From Bacillota bacterium (GTDB taxonomy: Bacteria; Bacillota; Dethiobacteria; SKNC01), in NCBI GenBank assembly GCA_007121375.1, contig SKLX01000102.1, positions 1 through 16,987 on the forward strand: a stretch of DNA of 16,987 nucleotides, in the 5' to 3' direction. The notes under the pieces were generated by a model. The model worked only from the letters and a program-made list of their open reading frames with translations, did not search any database and was not told the origin of the DNA. Position 1 is the first letter of the stretch. Each line of letters opens with the position of its first letter. Both the position numbers and the translations under genes were made by a program. This document shows, piece by piece, positions 8,054-14,897 of this stretch.

Positions 8054-8950
8054 TTATTCCTCTATTTCACAGGGGTTTACGTGAACTATGACCTCCAGGA
8101 TGTCATCCCGCCGGGACAAGAGTCCCTCTTTCACCTTTTTAGCAATGTCATGGCCCTCTTTCACCGTCAGGTCACACCTGACTCCTATACGCAGGTCCAC
8201 CAGCACATAAGGTCCTGCTGAACGGGCTTTGACATCATGGACCTCTGTCACTCCTTCTACAGAACAGGCAGCTTCCCTAATATCCTCTATAATATCCTTC
8301 CTGGCGGAAGCATCCATGAGTTCATAGGCCGCTTCACCTGCAAGGCGCAATCCCATCCTTATAATCAAAACTGAAACCAGCAAACCCGCCAGGGGATCCA
8401 TATATAAAAAAAGGGGATACCCCAAAAAATCCCCTATCCTGGCTGCCCCTATACCTATAAGGGCAGCAACGGAGGAAAAAACATCACTCCGGTGCTCCCA
8501 GGAACTAGTTAAAAGCACCTTGCAATCTACCTTTTCACCTAAATAATGAGTATACCGGAAAGTAATTTCTTTAACCAATATGGAAAGTAAAGCTGCCCAT
8601 AAAGCCATTGATCCTGGAGGAACATCAACCCCTTCAAAAAAAACTCCCAGGGAGGAGATGGCTACATTTAATCCTGCCAGGACAATAATTAAAGCTATGA
8701 TTTTAGAAGCTATGGTTTCTGCTTTTCCATGTCCGTAAGGATGTTCCTGATCCGCAGGTTTGCTGGCTATAAACATTCCAATAATTACGGCACAGGAAAC
8801 AAAAATGTCTGCCCCCGAGTGGAGGGCATCAGCTATCATAGCCTGGCTGTTAGCCAAATATCCCGCCAGTCCTTTAATAATCATTAGTATAAAGTTAACT
8901 ATAATTCCAACCCAGGCACCAAGGAGCCCGGTCTTATACCTATTAGACAA
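8054..8950 (-). CDS. Cation diffusion facilitator (CDF) family metal transporter
   Basis: A membrane antiporter expected to export a divalent metal (Zn, Fe, Mn, Co or similar) in exchange for protons. From the chosen TTG start it has 298 residues, normal for the FieF/COG0053 branch. There are six predicted membrane helices followed by a cytoplasmic domain of about 85 residues. Helix 2 has ADALHSGAD, giving H44xxxD48 of the transport site. HPYGHGKAE (70-78) is the family signature in the loop before helix 3. Helix 5 has WEHRSDVFSS, where the -4 position to D156 is E152 instead of the usual His or Asp. The C-terminal domain holds VHDVKAR and ends in VIVHVNPCE, the usual dimerising metal-sensing fold. 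TTG at 8950 follows GAGGTGA (8962-8956); the alternative GTG at 8959 lies inside that site. It has its own promoter and an inverted repeat upstream, and it is inserted between secF and the recJ cluster. The metal cannot be told from sequence alone. Confidence 0.93.
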   Translation of the reverse strand: MSNRYKTGLLGAWVGIIVNFILMIIKGLAGYLANSQAMIADALHSGADIFVSCAVIIGMFIASKPADQEHPYGHGKAETIASKIIALIIVLAGLNVAISSLGVFFEGVDVPPGSMALWAALLSILVKEITFRYTHYLGEKVDCKVLLTSSWEHRSDVFSSVAALIGIGAARIGDFLGYPLFLYMDPLAGLLVSVLIIRMGLRLAGEAAYELMDASARKDIIEDIREAACSVEGVTEVHDVKARSAGPYVLVDLRIGVRCDLTVKEGHDIAKKVKEGLLSRRDDILEVIVHVNPCEIEE

Positions 8951-8962
8951 CCCGTTCACCTC
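8951..8962 (-). promoter_or_regulatory. Shine-Dalgarno that decides the start of the CDF gene
   Basis: GAGGTGA at 8962-8956 is spaced 5 nt from an in-frame TTG at 8950. The GTG at 8959, three codons earlier, is part of the Shine-Dalgarno sequence itself and has no ribosome-binding site of its own upstream. Confidence 0.6.
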
Positions 8963-8974
8963 AAGTATGAAGTA

Positions 8975-9002
8975 AAGGGTATATTTTCCTTAATATACCC
9001 TT
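8975..9002. repeat. Perfect 11-bp inverted repeat abutting the CDF promoter
   Basis: The arms AAGGGTATATT (8975-8985) and AATATACCCTT (8992-9002) are exact reverse complements separated by 6 nt. The repeat begins at the base next to the -10 hexamer and covers the expected transcription start, the classic place for a repressor operator. If transcribed it would also form a stem at the very 5' end of the CDF mRNA. No T-run follows on either strand, so it is not a standard terminator. Operator is my preferred reading, but that is inference. Confidence 0.85.
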
Positions 9003-9011
9003 ATTATATCA
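9003..9011 (-). promoter_or_regulatory. Extended -10 promoter for the CDF-lapA-recJ-rel-dtd-hisS-aspS group
   Basis: On the minus strand the sequence reads TGATATAAT, a perfect TGn-TATAAT extended -10. No good TTGACA lies 16-18 nt upstream, which is tolerable for an extended -10. Transcription should start near 8996, inside the adjacent inverted repeat. The 100-nt gap after secF is the largest in the window, which supports a new transcription start here. The five genes downstream of lapA are packed with gaps of 3-43 nt and show no other obvious promoter. Confidence 0.65.
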
Positions 9012-9059
9012 TACGACAATTTCATAAAATAGTGTCGAAATAACTTGTTTAACAGCAGG

Positions 9060-9971
9060 CTAAAAGGCCTCAACTTTTTTCTTTTTCCGGATATCCCATT
9101 CTTTCCAGGTTACCCACAGGGGGCTGGCTACAAAGAGGGAAGAATAGGTTCCACTTATAACCCCCACCAGCAAGGCCGCAATGAAGGGACGCAGGGTAAC
9201 TCCTCCAAAGATGAACAATGCTGACAGAACCAGGAGGGTGGTTACAGAAGTGTTAATAGACCTGATAATGGTCTGATTTATGCTATCATTAACCACCGTC
9301 GCATAATCTTCCTTTTTCATTTCTTTTAAGTTTTCCCTGATGCGGTCAAAAACTACTATAGTATCATTTATAGAATAACCAAAGATAGTTAAAATGGCCG
9401 CCACGAAGGGGCTGTTAATCTCTATTTGTAATAGAGAAACCACCGTTAGCAATATAATGATGTCGTGAACCAGGGCTGCTATAGCAGACATGGCAAACCT
9501 GAATTCAAAGCGAATGGTTATATAAGCTATCATACCCAGGGTAGCAATGACAAGGGCCAAAGCCGCATCCCGCTGCAGTTCCCTTCCAATTACCCCTCCT
9601 ACATTTTCTACTTCAATAATTTCCGTTTCCCCCTGGTCCCATCTTTCCTGAATGGCCATGAATATCTGGTTTCGCTCCTCCTCATCGAGGGAAACGGTTT
9701 TAATTAAAACTTCATCCTTTTCTTCCTCGGCAAGACCCCCGTGGCCAACCTTCTGAACAAAGCTGCCCCCCAGGCCAAACTCCTCCAGGATTTCCCGGAC
9801 TTCTTCCACCTGGAAGGGCTCCCCAATTTTATAATGCAAATTAGTCCCCCCGGTGAAATCTATTCCCAGGTTTAAGCCATTAAAAATTAAAGAAATAATT
9901 CCTATAAAAATGATAAATGCCGATAATAGGGCTGCATGTTTACGGTAATTAATTACCTTTAAGTTCAACAT
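9060..9971 (-). CDS. secF: Protein translocase subunit SecF
   Basis: With SecD it forms the proton-driven membrane complex that pulls secreted proteins out of the SecYEG channel. It has 303 residues, the usual length for a separate SecF. One helix lies at about 12-30, followed by GIDFTGGT (37-44), the signature after helix 1. A short periplasmic-type domain runs from about 45 to 130, and five more helices lie between about 136 and 287. The hallmark GYSINDTIVVFDRIREN is at 198-214. The lysine-rich tail (RKKKK) should be cytoplasmic. The ATG at 9971 overlaps the end of secD by 23 nt in another frame, which implies translational coupling and 1:1 synthesis. Here secD and secF are separate genes, unlike the fused SecDF of Bacillus. 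Confidence 0.97.
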   Translation of the reverse strand: MLNLKVINYRKHAALLSAFIIFIGIISLIFNGLNLGIDFTGGTNLHYKIGEPFQVEEVREILEEFGLGGSFVQKVGHGGLAEEEKDEVLIKTVSLDEEERNQIFMAIQERWDQGETEIIEVENVGGVIGRELQRDAALALVIATLGMIAYITIRFEFRFAMSAIAALVHDIIILLTVVSLLQIEINSPFVAAILTIFGYSINDTIVVFDRIRENLKEMKKEDYATVVNDSINQTIIRSINTSVTTLLVLSALFIFGGVTLRPFIAALLVGVISGTYSSLFVASPLWVTWKEWDIRKKKKVEAF

Positions 9972-11229
9972 TATCTTCTATCCCCCTGACTCCGAAAAGA
10001 TTGGGATTGGTAATTATATTGGCACCGATTAAATAACGAAGGAGGTACCTGGTAAGAACTATAGCCGTAAACATGCTCATTACAATACCTATACTCAAGG
10101 TTACGGCAAATCCCCTCACCGGGCCCGTTCCAAAATAAAAGAGGACGGCAGCAGCGATTAAGGTGGTAACATTAGCATCCAAAATGGTACTAAGGGCATT
10201 CCGGAAGGCTGCTTCTACCCCGGACCTCAAAGTTTTACCACTGCGGTATTCCTCTTTAAAGCGTTCAAATATAATAACATTGGCATCTACCGCCATACCA
10301 ATGGATAGTATTAGACCAGCTATTCCCGGTAGGGTAAGGGTGGCATTTAAAACAGTCAAAACTCCTAAAACCAGAACCACATATACCCCCAGGGCAAAAC
10401 TGGCTAAAGCTCCAATAACCCTGTAAATTATTAGCATGAAAACTAATAAGAGGGATAACCCTATTATGCCAGCATTAATGCTCCGGTCCCGGGAATCAGC
10501 CCCTAAAGTTGGGCCTATGGTCCTGGTTTCCAGTTCCACCAGTTCCACGGGCAGGGCACCAGACCTGAGGATCAGGGCCAGGTCTCCTGCTTCCTCGGCA
10601 GTAAAGTCTCCCCTTATGATAGCCTTTCCTTCCCCAATGACCTCATCAACCACGGGGGCTGAAACCAGTTCATCATCCAGGTATATGCTTAAAGGCTCAT
10701 TGGTGCCTGCCAGTCTTCCGGTAACTTCAGCAAACTTATCCCTGCCCTCCCTGTCAAATTCCAGGGCTACCGCCGGCCGGTTAAACTGGTCATAGGTAAA
10801 CTCCGCCGTATCTAAATTTGCCCCTGTCAAAACCACTTCTTCATCAGGGTCTACAAAAGTAAGAAGGGCAGTCCTTCCTATCACTTCCATGGCCCGGGAA
10901 GGATCATCTATATCGGGAAGCTCCACCCGGATGCGCCTATCTCCTTCCTGCTGGATGATTGGCTCCGAAACCCCAAACTCGTCTACTCGATTTCGGATAA
11001 TGGTAATAGCCCTTTCAATTGTATCCCTGGTTGCCGGTTCATCTTCTCCCTCCCTGGCTTCCAGGAGGACATAAACACCTCCTACCAGGTCCAGACCCAG
11101 GTTAATATGGGGGGGTATCTGGACAGCAATTAAGAGAGAAAAAGCTACTAAAATCACAATAGCTCCTGTTAACAGCATCCGGGACCGTTTAACCATATCA
11201 GTCCCAACCTTTTTTTTCCTCTTATCCAT
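9949..11229 (-). CDS. secD: Protein translocase subunit SecD
   Basis: Partner of SecF in the SecDF complex, which uses the proton gradient to help export. It has 426 residues, the short clostridial form. Helix 1 lies at about 18-36, followed by INLGLDLVGGVYVLLEA (42-58), the D1 signature. The extracytoplasmic P1 region includes ERAITIIRNRVDEFGVSEP (72-90). A second domain (about 150-235) contains LRSGALPVEL. Five helices follow between about 250 and 400, including the RND-type motif SIGMAVDANVIIFERFKEE (309-327). The ATG at 11229 is preceded by AGGAGG and a 7-nt-class spacer, the cleanest ribosome-binding site in the window. The gene lies 30 nt after the HD-domain gene and overlaps secF. Confidence 0.97.
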   Translation of the reverse strand: MDKRKKKVGTDMVKRSRMLLTGAIVILVAFSLLIAVQIPPHINLGLDLVGGVYVLLEAREGEDEPATRDTIERAITIIRNRVDEFGVSEPIIQQEGDRRIRVELPDIDDPSRAMEVIGRTALLTFVDPDEEVVLTGANLDTAEFTYDQFNRPAVALEFDREGRDKFAEVTGRLAGTNEPLSIYLDDELVSAPVVDEVIGEGKAIIRGDFTAEEAGDLALILRSGALPVELVELETRTIGPTLGADSRDRSINAGIIGLSLLLVFMLIIYRVIGALASFALGVYVVLVLGVLTVLNATLTLPGIAGLILSIGMAVDANVIIFERFKEEYRSGKTLRSGVEAAFRNALSTILDANVTTLIAAAVLFYFGTGPVRGFAVTLSIGIVMSMFTAIVLTRYLLRYLIGANIITNPNLFGVRGIEDNVELKGN

Positions 11230-11259
11230 TTAATTTTCCTCCTGTAGTAACTTATCTTT

Positions 11260-11934
11260 TTAAAGAAGCCTGGTATCATTAATAACCAGGGAAAAATTGG
11301 TGTCTAAATAGGTGGCTGCCCTTCTACACAGCACCATCCTGCTTAAAAATATTTCAAAATACTCCATGACCTGGATTATCATCAAGTCAATAACCAGTTC
11401 CAGGGTAATAGTCTTTGATTCTTTTTCTATACGCAGAAAGGACCTTTTAACTGCAAAATTCACCCGGTCGTGGATATCGAAGGAAGCATAATCCAGATTA
11501 CGCACCCGGGAACGGTGCACATCAGACTTATCCGCCAGAACCAGGGCTGCCGATACAGGATTTACCACCCGGCCCTCCCTTTCATCGTGGTTGCCTATGG
11601 CCGACACTATATCGGCTATTTCATTATAAGGCATGCCCAGTCTTTCTAAGATGCTCATGGCAATATTTGCTCCCGTTTGGGCATGGCCGTAACGGCCTAC
11701 CACATTCCCTATATCATGCAAATAACCGGCTATAGCAGCCAGTTCCGCTTCCCTCCCCGAATAGCCAAGCCGGGAAAGGATATTATAAGCTATCTTGGCA
11801 ACCAGGTTGGAATGACGAAAGCTGTGTTCCGTATATCCTATGGCTCCCAGATGTTCATTAGCTTTTTGAATATAAATATTCACTTGAGAATCCTTTTTAA
11901 TGTCCTCCAGGGTTACCACCTTTGCCTCCTGCAT
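11260..11934 (-). CDS. HD-domain metal-dependent phosphohydrolase, substrate unknown
   Basis: A 224-residue soluble protein with a complete HD signature: H37/H41 in the first helix, H73-D74 in YLHDIGN, H84, H116 in GNHDE, and D135 in the LADKSD motif. Such proteins hydrolyse phosphate esters or phosphodiesters of nucleotides, RNA or other substrates with bound divalent metals; the sequence does not tell which. After the HD domain (about 30-145) comes a C-terminal region of about 80 residues rich in beta-type sequence (ESKTITLELVID) with no motif I recognise. The start is ATG at 11934, with AAGGGGGAAGGG just upstream. It lies 30 nt before secD and 79 nt after the COG3044-type ATPase gene. It may be cotranscribed with secDF from its own promoter, but no mechanistic link to secretion is visible. 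Confidence 0.88.
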   Translation of the reverse strand: MQEAKVVTLEDIKKDSQVNIYIQKANEHLGAIGYTEHSFRHSNLVAKIAYNILSRLGYSGREAELAAIAGYLHDIGNVVGRYGHAQTGANIAMSILERLGMPYNEIADIVSAIGNHDEREGRVVNPVSAALVLADKSDVHRSRVRNLDYASFDIHDRVNFAVKRSFLRIEKESKTITLELVIDLMIIQVMEYFEIFLSRMVLCRRAATYLDTNFSLVINDTRLL

Positions 11935-11978
11935 TCCCTTCCCCCTTTAACTCAACCTTAGTCTAAAAAACTTAACCT

Positions 11979-11984
11979 ATTATA
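11979..11984 (-). promoter_or_regulatory. Possible -10 box for the HD-secD-secF unit
   Basis: A perfect TATAAT lies in the 79-nt gap, with the start codon 45 nt downstream. The -35 match at 16-nt spacing is poor (TTTTAA), and there is no TG extension. It is flanked by short inverted arms TTAAC (11972-11976) and GTTAA (11989-11993). This is the only promoter-like site in the gap, and the region is AT-rich, so chance is possible. Confidence 0.4.
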
Positions 11985-12013
11985 ATTCGTTAAATCCCAA
12001 TTAAAATCCTTTT

Positions 12014-13726
12014 TTATTTCACGCAAAAACTTCTCAACCTGTTAAAGGCTGCAGCTATTTCATATTTTCTAGGAAGGGCATATTCTCCCGGGTGCTGACC
12101 CTTGAAAGGAGAAATAAGGTCCAGCCCTTCTTTTTCTATTTGCCTTAAAACCAGCTCTATGATTTCCGCCAGGGTCCTTTTACCATCAATGAAATTTACA
12201 CTTAAATACAATATATCTCCTACCGCTCGTGTCTGGCTGATATCCACCAGCTGCTCTACCAGGGACAGGTCTACCTCCTGCCGGCCAAACTGGATAGTGT
12301 TAAGGCCCTTAGCACTTATTTTGACCTTTCTTCCCTTTACAGGGTCTAGGCCCTTTTGGAGGGGTACCCTGGAGGCTAAAGCTCCGAAATTTTTGCCTCC
12401 CTCTTCCTTCCTTTCGGTAGGATAGCGGGAAGATATTTCCCTGGCCCTTTCCGTAACTTCCCGGACCTTATACTCATCCATCATTATGACATTATCCGCG
12501 GCATCAAAATAATCTCCTGAACCACCCAGGACCAGGATAGAAGAAACCTTCAGGTCCTCCTTAAGAAGTTTTACCTTGTCTATAAAAGGGGTAATGGGCT
12601 CTTTATCTTTAGCAACCAGGGACTGCATCCGTACATCCCTGATCATGAAATTAGTAGCAGAAGTATCCTCGTCTAAAAGAAGAACCCTGCCTCCTAACTC
12701 CAGGGCCTCCATTATATTGGCCGCCTGGGAGGTTGACCCGCTGGCTTCATCCGTTGAGAATTCCACCGTATCCTTGCCGAAGGGTAAGTTATTTATAAAG
12801 GGACTGATATTTACCTTTTCCACCCTTCTTCCATCCTCGGCCCTTATTTTCACGGCATCCTCCCGGGTAACCACATATTCCCTTCCGTCCCGGGGAATAT
12901 GGTTGTATACCCCTCTTTCTACAGCCCTAAGGAGAGTAGATTTTCCGTGGTAGCCTCCCCCCACTACCAGGGTTATCCCTTCAGGTATGCCCATTCCTTT
13001 AATTCTCCCGGCATTGGGAACCTCCAGCTGTACCTCTAATTCCGGTGGAGATACAAAGGGCACCACCCCTTCCCCCGTCATGGGCAGGTCACTTATACCG
13101 CTTCGACGGGGAAGCAGGGAATTATTCCTGATAAAGGAAACCAGTCCCAGCCTCTCCAGTTCCCGCCTTATAAAGTCCTGATCTTCATTAATCTCCACAT
13201 GATTTTTAACCTTTTCCCCCTCCAGGCTGGAATAGAGGAGGGAAATATCCACTATTTTAGGCAGTTCCTTGAAAAACATGTCCGCAGCTTCATTGCTTAA
13301 AACCTTTCGGCCCCGGGCAGGCAGACCCATAGAAATCCTTGCCTCTATATAATGGGAATTAACCACCATAGACGTCCTTTCCAGTATCTCCTGGCCGCAG
13401 GAGTCAATGAAAATCATACCGCTTTTACCCGTGCCCCGGCTTCTCTTTATAACTGTATTTATTCCCCGGCTGAACTGGCGGGTTAAATAATCCTCCAGGG
13501 CAACCCGGCGCATCTTGGAAGAAAAAAGCTCCTGGGGAATTTGTCCTCGTTCCTGAGGAACCCTGACCCTTAAACGGGAAGGACTGGCAAAGGGGTCCCC
13601 CTGGACATAATCAATATAGAGTTGAAATTCTTTAAAATCATAAGACCCCTGGATATCCTTGTAGGCCTTATATCCCTTTCCATTAATCCTCTTCAAAGTT
13701 TTTGCCAGATAATCCTTAGAATACAT
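12014..13726 (-). CDS. ABC-class ATPase, COG3044/ABC_ATPase family, function unknown
   Basis: A 570-residue soluble protein of the COG3044 'predicted ATPase of the ABC class' type; family named from its motifs. Visible parts: an N-terminal region with RGTGKSG near 97-103, which looks like a second small phosphate-binding loop and is followed by IDSCGQEILERTSMV; Walker A GGGYHGKST (256-264); a signature-like ASGSTSQAANI (328-338) in place of LSGGQ; Walker B RVLLLDEDTSATNFM (347-361) with D352 and E353. A C-terminal region from about 450 has no known motif. There are no membrane helices and no partner permease, so it is not a transporter. A trypanosome relative, MRB1590, is an RNA-binding ABC ATPase of the editing machinery, which makes a nucleic-acid role plausible here; that is inference. 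The ATG at 13726 follows AAGGAAAGGG; aroB ends 19 nt upstream, so the genes are probably cotranscribed. Confidence 0.9.
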   Translation of the reverse strand: MYSKDYLAKTLKRINGKGYKAYKDIQGSYDFKEFQLYIDYVQGDPFASPSRLRVRVPQERGQIPQELFSSKMRRVALEDYLTRQFSRGINTVIKRSRGTGKSGMIFIDSCGQEILERTSMVVNSHYIEARISMGLPARGRKVLSNEAADMFFKELPKIVDISLLYSSLEGEKVKNHVEINEDQDFIRRELERLGLVSFIRNNSLLPRRSGISDLPMTGEGVVPFVSPPELEVQLEVPNAGRIKGMGIPEGITLVVGGGYHGKSTLLRAVERGVYNHIPRDGREYVVTREDAVKIRAEDGRRVEKVNISPFINNLPFGKDTVEFSTDEASGSTSQAANIMEALELGGRVLLLDEDTSATNFMIRDVRMQSLVAKDKEPITPFIDKVKLLKEDLKVSSILVLGGSGDYFDAADNVIMMDEYKVREVTERAREISSRYPTERKEEGGKNFGALASRVPLQKGLDPVKGRKVKISAKGLNTIQFGRQEVDLSLVEQLVDISQTRAVGDILYLSVNFIDGKRTLAEIIELVLRQIEKEGLDLISPFKGQHPGEYALPRKYEIAAAFNRLRSFCVK

Positions 13727-13745
13727 AAAATCCCTTTCCTTGTAA

Positions 13746-14846
13746 TCAATATTTGTTAAACTCCTTAAAAAAATCCTTTAAGATTTTTTCCACCTTTTCT
13801 TCGGCTATATTATCATAAATACCTACCCTGCCAATTTTTTCTGGCAGGATAAATATGGTTTTTTCCCCTTTACGTTTTTTATCATACTTAAGACCCTGGA
13901 CTATATCTTTAACATTTATATTTTGAGGAAACTCTAAAAAACCAACCCTGTAAAGGAGATCTTCAATAAGATCCAGTTCTGTTTTTCTCAGGAGGCCTTC
14001 CCTGTGTGCTAACCGGGAGGCTAAAAGCATACCGTAATTAACTGCCTCCCCATGGTTAAAGTAGCTGTAACGGGTGGCTGCTTCCAGGGCATGCCCCAGG
14101 GTATGGCCAAAGTTCAGTATAGCCCTCAGGCCTCCTTCCCTCTCATCAGCTGACACAATTTCCGCCTTTATGGCACAGGACCTGTAAACCGTATCCTGGA
14201 AAAATTCCTTCTCCTGGCTGAAGGTAGGATCCAGGGCAGTGTAAAGGGTATTAAAAAAAGAAGCATCCCTGATGATTCCATACTTAACCACTTCTGCCAT
14301 CCCTGACCTTAATTCCCGAAAAGGAAGGGTATTTAAGGTATCCAGGTCCACCAGCACCAGTAAAGGCTGGTAAAAGGCTCCAATCATATTTTTCCCCCTG
14401 GGGTGATTGATGGCCACCTTTCCTCCCACGCTGCTGTCAACCTGGGCTAAGAGGGTGGTGGGCACCTGGACATAAGAAACCCCCCGCATATAGGTAGCAG
14501 CAGCAAAACCCGCCAGGTCACCTATCACTCCCCCTCCCAGGGCTACAATTCCTGAATCCCTGTCCATTCCCAGATCCAGAGCCCGGGAAAATATTTTTTC
14601 TGCATAAAACCAGCCCTTAGTCCCTTCTCCCGGAGGCATTACCAGAACATCTACTTTAAAACCAGAGTTTTTTAAGCTCTCCAGGCAGGTTTTCCCATAG
14701 AGGGGGTAAACATTTTCATCGGTTACAACCAGAAGCTTTCCTCCAAAACTCAGGTTTTTCAATTCTTCCCCCAGGGTTTGGAGAAGGTTGGAACCAATTT
14801 TTATAGGGTAGCTCCTTGCTCCAAGGTCAACCTTTAATTCTTTCAT
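13746..14846 (-). CDS. aroB: 3-dehydroquinate synthase
   Basis: Second step of the shikimate pathway: NAD- and metal-dependent conversion of DAHP to 3-dehydroquinate in the cytosol. It has 366 residues, full length. The N-terminal NAD-binding domain shows PPGEGTKG (71-78) and ALGGGVIGDLAGFAAATYMRG (102-122), followed by PTTLLAQVDSSVGGKVAIN (129-147). The metal ligands appear as E185 in SGMAEVVK, H248 in NFGHTLGHALE and H265 in NHGEAV. The ATG at 14846 has AAGGT 8 nt upstream. The gene lies 48 nt after aroC, making an aroC-aroB pair for chorismate synthesis; the other shikimate genes are not in the window. Confidence 0.97.
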   Translation of the reverse strand: MKELKVDLGARSYPIKIGSNLLQTLGEELKNLSFGGKLLVVTDENVYPLYGKTCLESLKNSGFKVDVLVMPPGEGTKGWFYAEKIFSRALDLGMDRDSGIVALGGGVIGDLAGFAAATYMRGVSYVQVPTTLLAQVDSSVGGKVAINHPRGKNMIGAFYQPLLVLVDLDTLNTLPFRELRSGMAEVVKYGIIRDASFFNTLYTALDPTFSQEKEFFQDTVYRSCAIKAEIVSADEREGGLRAILNFGHTLGHALEAATRYSYFNHGEAVNYGMLLASRLAHREGLLRKTELDLIEDLLYRVGFLEFPQNINVKDIVQGLKYDKKRKGEKTIFILPEKIGRVGIYDNIAEEKVEKILKDFFKEFNKY

Positions 14847-14888
14847 ATACTTTTACCTTCTTCCCAGTTTAAATAAAAAAATGCCAGG

Positions 14889-14897
14889 ATTATATCA
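14889..14897 (-). promoter_or_regulatory. Candidate internal promoter before aroB
   Basis: The aroC stop codon TGA is followed directly by TATAAT, making TGATATAAT, an extended -10. A start near 14882 would leave a leader of about 36 nt with the aroB ribosome-binding site. There is no clear -35. The same nine bases also occur inside the hisK coding sequence (16918-16926), so this could be chance. Confidence 0.3.

Noticed and set aside
8975..9002. The inverted repeat as a terminator of secF
   Set aside because: The stem is AT-rich, starts right at the -10 box of the next gene, and is not followed by a T-run on either strand.
10436..10795. Long open frames on the + strand, for example here, 5113-5427 and 8760-8975
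   Set aside because: They lie antisense inside clear genes (secD, rel/recJ, CDF), have low-complexity composition (Ser/Arg/Pro rich) and no ribosome-binding sites of note.
11972..11993. Short inverted repeat TTAAC/GTTAA around the -10 of the HD gene as an operator
   Set aside because: Arms of only 5 bp in AT-rich DNA are expected by chance; not reported as a separate feature.
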